DNA from: Rhizobiaceae bacterium
GTDB lineage: Bacteria > Pseudomonadota > Alphaproteobacteria > Rhizobiales > Rhizobiaceae
Direction of reading: 5' to 3'
Assembly: GCA_020628035.1 (NCBI GenBank)
Contig: JAHDFS010000002.1
Coordinates: forward strand, 1 to 47,066
DNA length: 47,066 nt
Both the position numbers and the translations under genes were made by a program. Position 1 is the stretch's first letter; each line of letters starts with the position of its first letter. Positions 26,283 to 33,430 of this stretch are shown one piece after another. The notes below the pieces were generated by a model. The model did not search any database and had not been told where the DNA came from. It worked only from the letters and a program-made list of their open reading frames with translations.

Positions 26283-26813
26283 ATGGAAGTGGTAACGCAT
26301 GCCAAAAATTTAGTGTCAGATATTGAGGAAAATGGATTTATTTCCGGCTATGCCAGCGTGTTTGATATCGCAGATTTATCAAATGATATCGTTGAAAAAG
26401 GGGCTTTTAAGAACTCACTCAACAACGCGCATTTGCGAAAAATCCAATTGCTGTTCCAACATGATCCAAATCAGCCAATCGGGCATTGGATCAAGATCAT
26501 TGAAGATAACAAAGGGCTTTATGTCGAAGGCAAGCTCACGCTCGATAACGCCAAAGCAAAGGACATCCATGCACTCTTGTTATCGGGTGCGCTGGAAGGT
26601 TTATCCATTGGGTTTAAAACCAAACGATCACGCAAAGACTTGAGCACCGGTGCGCGGCACATCTTAGAAGCTGAGCTGTGGGAGATATCGATTGTTACCT
26701 TCCCTATGTTGCCCTCTGCTCGAATTGATAAGGCAAAAGACGCAGACTTAAAGCCGATAAATTTTGACGGACAAATTGCGCAAATCATTCGTTCAGCAAG
26801 CGCCCGGCTTTAA
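26283..26813 (+). CDS. GTA gp4, prohead protease (HK97 family, S78)
   Basis: 176 residues from ATG 26283, with AAAGGG upstream. The protease matures the capsid by trimming the N-terminus of the major capsid protein. Catalytic residues are readable: His60 in LLFQHDP and Ser108 in LEGLSIGF. GYASVFDIADLSNDIVEKGAF at the start and LWEISIVTFPMLPSA are family blocks. There is no g3.5-like gene in the 71-base gap from the portal, unlike RcGTA. Confidence 0.93.
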   Translation: MEVVTHAKNLVSDIEENGFISGYASVFDIADLSNDIVEKGAFKNSLNNAHLRKIQLLFQHDPNQPIGHWIKIIEDNKGLYVEGKLTLDNAKAKDIHALLLSGALEGLSIGFKTKRSRKDLSTGARHILEAELWEISIVTFPMLPSARIDKAKDADLKPINFDGQIAQIIRSASARL

Positions 26814-26867
26814 CCCCGCAATTAAAGCAAATGCAGATCATCACTTCATCTATTGAAAGGACATCTT

Positions 26868-28175
26868 ATGACCATCATAAGCGCAAAGGCCTCTGCTAAT
26901 AACAAGCAGCTGGAAACAAAAGTATTACACGCTAACGATACTGAAACCAAAACGGTTGAGACCAAGGCAACGGGGAATGAAGTTGCTAACGCATTCGAAG
27001 ATTTCATGCGGGCATTTGAAAGCTACAAAGAAACCAATGACGAACGTCTGGCTCAGGTTGAACAGCGCATTGATGCGGATGTATTGACCACACAAAAAAT
27101 GGATCGCATCTCGTCGGCGATGGATGATCAAAAACGAAAGCTGGATCAATTAATGATCAAAACCGCGCGCCCTGTTCTGGGTGAGAAATCGCCATTGCTT
27201 ACAGACAATGAGCACAAAACAGCATTTAATGCATATATTCGCCGCGGCGAAGAATTGGGTTTGCGTCAACTGGAACAAAAGGCGATGTCACAATCTAGCG
27301 ATCCTGATGGTGGCTATTTGGTCCCAGATGAACTTGATCAACAAATCGGGCAACGTCTTGCTGATTTATCTCCCATTCGCAGCATTGCATCGGTTCGCCA
27401 GGTGACCGGTTCGGTCCTTAAAAAACCATTTTCGCAAAATGGGATGGCCGTAGGATGGGTTGGTGAAACAGATGCACGACCTCAAACAACAAATGCGCAG
27501 TTGGTCGAACTGCAATTTCCAACCATGGAACTTTATGCAATGCCAGCCGCCACGTCATCTTTGCTGGAAGATAGCGCGATCGATATCGACACTTGGATTA
27601 TGAGTGAGATTGAAGCCGCATTTGCGGAGCAGGAGGGTGCAGCTTTTGTCACAGGTGATGGTGTAAATAAACCATCGGGTTTTCTAAATGCACCTCAGAT
27701 TGACGATACAAGTTGGAGCTGGGGCAATCTTGGATATATTGCCACCGGCACAGATGCTGGCTTCGGTGATGATCCTTCCGATCGATTGATCGATGCAATT
27801 TATGCCCTCAAATCGGGCTATCGTCAGAATGCAAAATTTGTCATGAACCGCCAAACACAGGGCATCATTCGCCAATTTAAAGATGCAGATGGGAATTATA
27901 TGTGGCAGCCACCTGCAGCACCGGGTCAGCAGGCAATGTTGCATGGTTTCCCCGTTGTTGAGGCTGAAGATATGCCAGATATCGCTTCTGATAGTATGTC
28001 GATTGCTTTTGGCGATTTTGAACGTGGCTATCTGGTTGTCGATCGCCAGGGTGTCAGCGTATTGCGAGATCCATATTCTGCCAAGCCATATGTGTTGTTC
28101 TATACGACCAAACGCGTTGGCGGTGGTGTTCAAAACTACGAAGCGCTCAAACTAATTAAATTCGGAACAGCATAG
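26868..28175 (+). CDS. GTA gp5, HK97-fold major capsid protein
   Basis: 435 residues from ATG 26868, with AAAGGA upstream; the longer frame would need a TTG. The N-terminal 110 or so residues are charged and helical, the scaffold-like delta domain expected to be removed by gp4. The HK97-fold shell domain follows (SSDPDGGYLVPDEL, PTMELYAMPAATSSLLEDS, INVDTWI-like IDIDTWI, AFVTGDGVNKPSGFL). It ends with GVQNYEALKLIKF. A strong terminator comes directly after, inside the cluster. Confidence 0.95.
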   Translation: MTIISAKASANNKQLETKVLHANDTETKTVETKATGNEVANAFEDFMRAFESYKETNDERLAQVEQRIDADVLTTQKMDRISSAMDDQKRKLDQLMIKTARPVLGEKSPLLTDNEHKTAFNAYIRRGEELGLRQLEQKAMSQSSDPDGGYLVPDELDQQIGQRLADLSPIRSIASVRQVTGSVLKKPFSQNGMAVGWVGETDARPQTTNAQLVELQFPTMELYAMPAATSSLLEDSAIDIDTWIMSEIEAAFAEQEGAAFVTGDGVNKPSGFLNAPQIDDTSWSWGNLGYIATGTDAGFGDDPSDRLIDAIYALKSGYRQNAKFVMNRQTQGIIRQFKDADGNYMWQPPAAPGQQAMLHGFPVVEAEDMPDIASDSMSIAFGDFERGYLVVDRQGVSVLRDPYSAKPYVLFYTTKRVGGGVQNYEALKLIKFGTA

Positions 28176-28197
28176 GCCAAATTAGCCGATCATTCTC

Positions 28198-28231
28198 AAC
28201 CCCTACCGAAAGTCTTTTGGCAGGGGTTTTT
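28198..28231 (+). terminator. Intrinsic terminator between capsid gene and gp6
   Basis: AACCCCT (28198-28204) pairs with AGGGGTT (28222-28228); after one mismatch the stem continues CCGAA/TTTGG (one G-U pair) around an AGTCT loop. It is followed by TTTTTATTT. This is a strong intrinsic terminator 23 bases after the gp5 stop and 37 bases before gp6, so it should make the head genes more abundant than the tail genes. Confidence 0.8.
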
Positions 28232-28267
28232 ATTTCCAGATTTTTGTATCGACCAAATAGGCTTTAG

Positions 28268-28834
28268 ATGACGCTCGTTCTTTCCCAACCACCTATTTCC
28301 GAACCAATCACACTTGATGAGGCAAAAGCACATTTGCGCATTGAGCATGATAGCGAAGATGATCTTTTAAACGCGTTGATCACGACGGCGCGCGAATATT
28401 TAGAAACACAAACGCAATTGGCATTGGTGACGCAATCCTGGCGATTGTCGCTTGATAACTGGCCGAAAGACCAATGTTTGATTTTAAAAAAGTCGCCTGT
28501 GCAATCCATTGACCAGATTGAGCAATTTGATGAAAACGGTTCAGCAGAGCTGATTTCAACCAACAACATGATCCTTGATGGCAATGCGCATCCGGCACGG
28601 CTCTACACAAGTGAACAGTCAAACCCTCAACCAGCGATCAATGGAATTGAAATCACATTTACCGCAGGCTTTGGCAATGCCAGTGATGTGCCCGATATGC
28701 TCAAGCGTGCCATGCTTATTCACATAGCCCATATGTTTGAGTTTCGCGGCGTGGTTTCTCCAGATATGCAGCCAGCCTCCGTTCCCAATGGCTATGCAAC
28801 GTTGATCAGTCCTTGGGTGCGGAGATCAATATAA
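28268..28834 (+). CDS. GTA gp6, head-tail connector (phiE125 gp8 family)
   Basis: 188 residues. The N-terminal EPITLDEAKAHLRIEHDSEDDLL is the typical start of head-tail connector proteins of the gp6/phiE125 gp8 type, and ITFTAGFG...DVPDMLKRAMLIHIAHMFEFRG is the matching C-terminal block. It forms the adaptor ring below the portal. The stop overlaps the gp7 start by one base (TAATG). It is the first gene after the internal terminator. Confidence 0.9.
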   Translation: MTLVLSQPPISEPITLDEAKAHLRIEHDSEDDLLNALITTAREYLETQTQLALVTQSWRLSLDNWPKDQCLILKKSPVQSIDQIEQFDENGSAELISTNNMILDGNAHPARLYTSEQSNPQPAINGIEITFTAGFGNASDVPDMLKRAMLIHIAHMFEFRGVVSPDMQPASVPNGYATLISPWVRRSI

Positions 28835-29169
28835 TGGCGTTGCAGTTTTTTGATCCCGGCCTTTTAAGAACACCTGTTGAATTACAATCTTGCGAGCTGA
28901 CCTCAGATGGGCAAGGGGGCGCGAGCGAAACCTGGCAGACGATTGCCGAAATTTTCGCTCACATTGAACCCGTTGGGTCAGCCTCGCATGTGCGGGCACG
29001 CATTGATGAACAAAAAATCACACACCGAATAACCCTGCGCTATCGCGAGGACCTGGAATTGGATCAAAGGTTCTTACGCGGGACCCGGTCATTTGCAATC
29101 CATGGGTTCTATGATCTGGACGAAACGAAAAGATATCTCATTTGCAAATGTGAAGAAATTGGCAAGTGA
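28834..29169 (+). CDS. GTA gp7, head closure / head-tail adaptor protein
   Basis: 111 residues from ATG 28834, coupled to gp6 by TAATG; the longer frame from 28813 would overlap gp6. The family pattern is visible: LRTPVELQS, GASETWQTIAEIFAHIEPV, RITLRYRED and the C-terminal RYLICKCEEIG. It closes the head and joins it to the tail. Confidence 0.88.
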   Translation: MALQFFDPGLLRTPVELQSCELTSDGQGGASETWQTIAEIFAHIEPVGSASHVRARIDEQKITHRITLRYREDLELDQRFLRGTRSFAIHGFYDLDETKRYLICKCEEIGK

Positions 29170-29202
29170 TATTGATATCCAGCCAACAGTCAGTCTGGAG
29201 TA

Positions 29203-29613
29203 ATGATCATGGGTCGAACAGATACCTATTTACAAAAATCCGTATTTGAAACTTTGAAAGTCGATGCGTCTTTAACATCGCTAATAGGTGCAGACAGGGT
29301 ATTTACCCACGTCACATCAAAAACCGAGATTCCTTATATTTTAATCTGCAATTGGCGGTCTGAAGACTGGTCAACATCCAGTGAATATGGCGATTTGCAT
29401 CGTTTTGACATTGAAGTTTGGGACGACGCGCCTTCGATGGTGCTTCGCCAAGAAATTGGTTCAAAAGTCATGGAGCTTTTGCACGAGCAACCACTCGAAT
29501 TGGACTATGGCCATCTTGTTAACCTTCGTTTGGAAAACTCCTTCTTAAGTGTACAAGATCACTCTAAAATACAACCTTTACGATTAAAATTTCGAGCCAC
29601 TATCGAATTCTAG
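29203..29613 (+). CDS. GTA gp8, DUF3168 tail-terminator-like protein
   Basis: 136 residues (ATG 29203, or ATG 29209 two codons on, which is closer to the family start). The DUF3168 features TSLIGADRVFTHV, PYILICNW and HRFDIEVWDD are present. Proteins at this position cap the tail tube. The length is normal. Confidence 0.88.
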   Translation: MIMGRTDTYLQKSVFETLKVDASLTSLIGADRVFTHVTSKTEIPYILICNWRSEDWSTSSEYGDLHRFDIEVWDDAPSMVLRQEIGSKVMELLHEQPLELDYGHLVNLRLENSFLSVQDHSKIQPLRLKFRATIEF

Positions 29614-29639
29614 ATCAGCAAATTTGAAAGGTAAAATTG

Positions 29640-30047
29640 ATGACTGCTCAAAAAGGAAAAGATCTTCTTATGAAGATTGATGCAGAAGGGAGCTTTGTAA
29701 CAGTTGCCGGTTTGCGTGCAAAACGCCTGGCATTTAATGCTGAAACGGTCGATGTCACGGACGCAGATTCGTCGGGGCGTTGGCGAGAATTACTTGCAGG
29801 CGCTGGGGTTCAGCGCGCAAGTGTTTCTGGCTCCGGCATCTTCAAGGATGCTGCCAGCGATGAATTGGTGCGCGCAACATTTTTCAACAGTGAAATCAAG
29901 GACTGGGAAATCACGATCCCGGATTTTGGAACGATCACTGGCCCATTTCAGCTAACCGCACTTGAATATTCTGGCCAGCATAACGGAGAAATTTCGTTTG
30001 AAGCGGCGATTGAGTCAGCCGGACTTTTAAGCTTTGGGGCTTTATAA
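29640..30047 (+). CDS. GTA gp9, major tail protein (TP901-1 type)
   Basis: 135 residues from ATG 29640, with GAAAGG upstream. Features: MTAQKGKDLLMKID, NAETVDVTDADSSGRWRELLAGAGV and the C-terminal GEISFEAAIESAGLLSF, typical of the GTA and TP901-1 major tail tube protein. Its stop overlaps the gp10 start by one base (TAATG). Confidence 0.92.
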   Translation: MTAQKGKDLLMKIDAEGSFVTVAGLRAKRLAFNAETVDVTDADSSGRWRELLAGAGVQRASVSGSGIFKDAASDELVRATFFNSEIKDWEITIPDFGTITGPFQLTALEYSGQHNGEISFEAAIESAGLLSFGAL

Positions 30048-30463
30048 TGAACATTGAAAATCCATTGAACCAAAAAACGTCTAATCCGATGCAAAAAGTT
30101 TCTCCCAACAAGCGGCGTGGCGAAGTTTTAATTCATATTGATAATACGCCGCGGATTATGTGCTTAACTTTGGGGGCGCTGGCAGAGCTGGAAGACGCGT
30201 TTGAAGTGGGTAACTTATCGGAATTGGGCGCTTATTTTTCCAACGGCAAATTTGGTGCGGATGACCTCGTTCATATTATTGGAGCCGGTCTACGAGGTGG
30301 CGGAAATTTATACACAGATGAAGACGTGAGATGCCTCAGTATTGAAGGCGGTGCAATCGGATTGGCGCAGGTTGCGGCCGAATTACTCAAAATAACGTTT
30401 TCCGGTGGTGAATGTGATCACCAGAAACAAATCAAGCAAAGCGAGCTAACGGTAAAAAAGTAA
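30047..30463 (+). CDS. GTA gp10, tail assembly chaperone (zero-frame product)
   Basis: 138 residues. The core RRGEVLIHIDNTPRIMCLTLGALAELEDAFEVGNLSELG... and AGLRGGG match the GTA gp10 family; in long-tailed phages this position is held by tail assembly chaperones (lambda gpG) that coat the tape measure. The last codons are GTA AAA AAG TAA. The heptamer A AAA AAG (30454-30460) is the classic -1 slippery site, and the -1 frame is exactly that of gp10.1, which has no usual start of its own. A gp10-gp10.1 fusion is therefore predicted (see the separate entries). Confidence 0.88.
   Translation: MNIENPLNQKTSNPMQKVSPNKRRGEVLIHIDNTPRIMCLTLGALAELEDAFEVGNLSELGAYFSNGKFGADDLVHIIGAGLRGGGNLYTDEDVRCLSIEGGAIGLAQVAAELLKITFSGGECDHQKQIKQSELTVKK
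30454..30460 (+). promoter_or_regulatory. Predicted -1 programmed frameshift site (A AAA AAG)
   Basis: In the gp10 frame the codons are GTA AAA AAG TAA, giving the X XXY YYZ heptamer A AAA AAG, the same as in Escherichia coli dnaX, directly before the stop. Slipping back one base leads to GTA AGC AAC ... and on through gp10.1 to its stop at 30721. I see no strong downstream stem-loop or upstream Shine-Dalgarno-like stimulator. Confidence 0.7.
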
Positions 30464-30723
30464 GCAACGTAACCGACGATCAGCTGGGTAATACGGACCA
30501 AAAACCGGGAAAAAATGCCATCGGAAATGGCGATTTTCCGTGGGAGACGTTGCTCGGATTTGCAATTGTTCGGTTGCGGATTTCGCCAGATGAATTCTGG
30601 GCTTTATCCATGCCAGAATTATGCGCAGCTATTTCATATCTGTCTCCTAGTAACGCGGCACCTTCTCATCCCATGAAACGCGATGATCTCTTACGATTAA
30701 TGCTAAAATTTCCAGACGCTTGA
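30460..30723 (+). CDS. GTA gp10.1 (TIGR02216-type chaperone part), lacking its own start; probable frameshift extension of gp10
   Basis: The -1 frame relative to gp10 is open from 30418 to the TGA at 30721-30723 and encodes, after the slippery site, 87 residues. The last 64 or so match the small gp10.1/Rcc01693-type family: FPWETLLGFAIVRLRISPDEFWAL, MPELCAAISYLS and DLLRLMLKFPD. No ATG, GTG or TTG lies between the upstream stop (30415) and the conserved FPW at about 30535. The first candidate is TTG 30550, which would cut off the conserved Trp and has only a 3-base gap from GGGAG. With the frameshift, gp10 continues into this part to give a product of about 225 residues, like lambda gpGT. The start coordinate given is the first codon after slippage. 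Confidence 0.8.
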   Translation, partial: VSNVTDDQLGNTDQKPGKNAIGNGDFPWETLLGFAIVRLRISPDEFWALSMPELCAAISYLSPSNAAPSHPMKRDDLLRLMLKFPDA

Positions 30724-30765
30724 TCTTTCAATCCATAAAGAATTTTCGTTAAAAGGGCGGTGAAA

Positions 30766-31350
30766 ATGGTTGTCGATAATAATCAAATCAACATCTCTAT
30801 TTCAGGTAGTCTTGACGCCATATCACAGGAGCTATCTGAACTTGAACTGCAAGCTAATCAGTTTGGTGAGGCTATGACAAATGCGCTCAGAAGCTCCATC
30901 ATCAGTGGCCAAAGTTTCTCCCAAGTTCTTAATAATATGGCTCTATCATTGTCGAACGTGGCGCTTAATTCAGCCCTTGCACCAATAGAAACAGGTGTCA
31001 GCAACTGGTTCAGCTCGCTATTGGGAAATAACCCATTATTGAGTGGCACAAATGCATTGCCCACCAATCTTATTCCCTTTGCAGATGGCGGCATTGTGTC
31101 TTCACCGACATTGTTTCCAATGAGCGGCAGCTCAAATGTTGGACTGATGGGGGAAGCGGGTTCTGAAGCTATATTGCCTTTGGTGCGGGGTTCAGATGGC
31201 GCCTTGGGTGTTGGATCATCCTCACAAGCATCACCGGTCAATATTTCGTTTCATATCAACACGTCAGATGTTGAAGGTTTTAAACGTTCAGAAACTCAGA
31301 TTTCCGCCATGTTGGCGCGTGCAGTAAATCGTGGGCGACGCGGTCTGTAA
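30766..31350 (+). CDS. GTA gp11, short tail tape measure protein
   Basis: 194 residues from ATG 30766 (a GTG lies two codons upstream), with AAGGGCGG before it. It is close in size to RcGTA gp11, much shorter than most phage tape measures, as expected for a short GTA tail. It has a helical N-terminus, a hydrophobic central part, the block LIPFADGGIVSSPTLFPM...LMGEAGSEAILPL common at the end of tape measure proteins, and a basic C-terminus (RAVNRGRRGL). Confidence 0.88.
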   Translation: MVVDNNQINISISGSLDAISQELSELELQANQFGEAMTNALRSSIISGQSFSQVLNNMALSLSNVALNSALAPIETGVSNWFSSLLGNNPLLSGTNALPTNLIPFADGGIVSSPTLFPMSGSSNVGLMGEAGSEAILPLVRGSDGALGVGSSSQASPVNISFHINTSDVEGFKRSETQISAMLARAVNRGRRGL

Positions 31351-31403
31351 GTGTTCAATTTAGCGCTCACCATTTATTAGATATCAATCTTAGGAGTTTG
31401 AGG

Positions 31404-32048
31404 ATGTCTTCAAGTTTCCATGAAGTCTCTTTCCCTTTATCACTTGCCTTTGGCACAACAGGTGGTCCTGAACGCCGAAACGAAATAGTATTGCTGTCAA
31501 ATGGGTATGAAAGCCGCAATGCAAGATGGCGCCATGCACGCCGACGTTTTGATGCCGGCTCGGGTATAAAAAGCGCACAAGACCTTTATGCATTGGTCGC
31601 GTTTTTCGAGGCAAGATGCGGAAATTTGTATGGTTTTCGTTTCAAAGATCCCATCGATAACCTTTCATGTGCTTATGGCCAATCGGTGTCTGCGTTAGAT
31701 CAGCAAATCGGTTCTGGTGATGGATCAACCACAGTTTTTCAACTGATAAAGACCTATGGCGATGTGGGTGGAACAAGCGCGCGCGAGATACAAAAACCAG
31801 TGGATGGTTCTATTTTGATCGCCATTGATGGTGTAGAGATAACTGCACCAGATTTTTCAGCTGATAGCGAAACTGGGCAAGTTACATTTGCAGACCCCCC
31901 CTTGGAAGGGACCGTCATTACCGCTGGATATGAATTTGATGTGCCAGTCCGATTTGATGTTGAACGTCTCGATATAAATCTTTCTCATTTTCATGCAGGT
32001 CACATTCCCACCATTCCTTTGGTTGAAATCAAACCCGAGGTGTTGTGA
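31404..32048 (+). CDS. GTA gp12, distal tail protein (DUF2460)
   Basis: 214 residues from ATG 31404, after AGGAGTTTGAGG. The DUF2460 pattern is clear: FPLSLAFGTTGGPERR, NARWRHARRRFDAGSGI, FFEARCGNLYGFRFKDP and the C-terminal DVPVRFDVERLDINL. It forms the ring at the tip of the tail in GTA particles. The stop overlaps the gp13 start (TGATG). Confidence 0.93.
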   Translation: MSSSFHEVSFPLSLAFGTTGGPERRNEIVLLSNGYESRNARWRHARRRFDAGSGIKSAQDLYALVAFFEARCGNLYGFRFKDPIDNLSCAYGQSVSALDQQIGSGDGSTTVFQLIKTYGDVGGTSAREIQKPVDGSILIAIDGVEITAPDFSADSETGQVTFADPPLEGTVITAGYEFDVPVRFDVERLDINLSHFHAGHIPTIPLVEIKPEVL

Positions 32049-32938
32049 TGAGAAGTATCAATGATGAGTTGGCTGCAACATTGCAGAGCCAATCCAAAAC
32101 ATTATGCAATGCATGGCGTTTAACGCGCAATGACGGGATTGTCTTTGGCTTTACCGATCATGATTATAGGTTGGTTTTTAATGATACAGAGTTTCTCCCC
32201 AATAGTGGTTTTTTGCCAAGTGGGGTGCGGTCCGAACTTGGTCTAAATGTCGATGATAGCGACGTCGCTGGTGCCTTCACTCATGATGCAGTTACTGAAA
32301 AAGATTTGCGTGATGGGCGCTATGATGGTGCTAAAGTTGAGGTTTTTTTGGTTGATTGGCGCGCACCAAGTACTGCGATTAAATTGCGAACACAGGAAAT
32401 CGGCGAAGTCAGTTTTTCCAATCATCATTTTCGCGCCGAATTGCGATCAATCGCCCATAAGTTAAACCAGCCTCAAGGGCGCGGCTATTGCACAAAATGC
32501 ACTGCCAACCTTGGGGATAGTTCATGTGGATTTGATCTGAACAATCCTCTTTATCAAACAAATGGTAGCGTTACATATTCAGCCGATGAGCAAACATCGA
32601 TCGTGACTGGTTTGGAGGGGTTTGACCCCGGATGGTTCCGATTTGGTTTGGTAAATTGGACAAGCGGTGAAAACATTGGCTTATCTGTTGAGGTCTATGA
32701 TCACCAAAATTCCGATGGCGAAATTAAACTAAAGTTCTTTGCGCCTGTACCAAATATCCCTCAATTGGGTGATACATTTATTATCACCGCAGGATGTGCC
32801 AAAACATTTTCAACTTGCAAAGAAAAATTCTCAAACGCGCTTAATTTTCAAGGTTTTCCGCATATGCCCGGTCGAGACTTTGCCTATGGCTATGCAGACG
32901 AAGAAACCGTTCACGATGGCAGGCCGCTTGTGAATTGA
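32048..32938 (+). CDS. GTA gp13, baseplate hub protein (DUF2163)
   Basis: 296 residues from ATG 32048, coupled to gp12 by TGATG. The N-terminal half is DUF2163 (RLTRNDGIVFGFTDHDYRL, FTHDAVTEKDLRDGRYDGAKVEVFLVDW). The C-terminal half has the BR0599-like block with clustered Cys: GYCTKCTANLGDSSCGFD and GCAKTFSTCKEKF. Fe-S clusters have been reported in the tail hub of the RcGTA particle, and these cysteines are the likely ligands here; that reading is inferred from the family. Confidence 0.92.
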   Translation: MRSINDELAATLQSQSKTLCNAWRLTRNDGIVFGFTDHDYRLVFNDTEFLPNSGFLPSGVRSELGLNVDDSDVAGAFTHDAVTEKDLRDGRYDGAKVEVFLVDWRAPSTAIKLRTQEIGEVSFSNHHFRAELRSIAHKLNQPQGRGYCTKCTANLGDSSCGFDLNNPLYQTNGSVTYSADEQTSIVTGLEGFDPGWFRFGLVNWTSGENIGLSVEVYDHQNSDGEIKLKFFAPVPNIPQLGDTFIITAGCAKTFSTCKEKFSNALNFQGFPHMPGRDFAYGYADEETVHDGRPLVN

Positions 32939-32970
32939 TCAAAACCTAGCACTAAAATTCGAGGTTCGAA

Positions 32971-33417
32971 TTGAACGAAACAAATCAACGCGTTGTCAAA
33001 TTGGCAAACGAATGGACCGGCACACCCTATCGTCATCAGGGTTATCAAAAACAAATCGGCTGCGATTGTTTGGGCTTGATCAGGGGGCTTTGGCTGGAGC
33101 TTTACAATGTTGAAACGCCAGCGCCAGATCCTTACGCAAAGGATTGGGCAGAATGCGCAGATCAGGAACGGATGCTCATTGCCGCGCAGAAATATTTTGG
33201 TGCGCCAATGCCATTAAAAGACATGCAAGTGGGTTGTTTGATCTTGTTTCGTTGGCGCCAAGGTGCAGCCATCAAACATGCGGGTATTTTATCTGCTCCC
33301 CATCAATTCATCCACGCATATGAGCGTATTGGTGTCACGCAATCCGCGCTGGTACCGTCCTGGCGTCGCCGGATAGAGGCGGTATTTCAATTCCCGGAAA
33401 TTTTGCCCATCGTTTGA
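32971..33417 (+). CDS. GTA gp14, NlpC/P60-type cell wall peptidase
   Basis: 148 residues, apparently starting at TTG 32971, which has GAGG six bases upstream; no ATG is available. The NlpC/P60 fold residues are present: catalytic Cys33 in GCDCLGLIRG, His104 in IKHAGIL and a third His at about 116. In GTA and phage tails this enzyme cuts peptidoglycan peptides of the recipient during DNA entry. There is no signal peptide, consistent with a particle component. Confidence 0.92.
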   Translation: MNETNQRVVKLANEWTGTPYRHQGYQKQIGCDCLGLIRGLWLELYNVETPAPDPYAKDWAECADQERMLIAAQKYFGAPMPLKDMQVGCLILFRWRQGAAIKHAGILSAPHQFIHAYERIGVTQSALVPSWRRRIEAVFQFPEILPIV

Positions 33418-33430
33418 ACTGGAGAAGCTC

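Noticed and set aside
27684-28133. 149-residue minus-strand frame inside the capsid gene
   Set aside because: Antisense to a well-supported major capsid gene.
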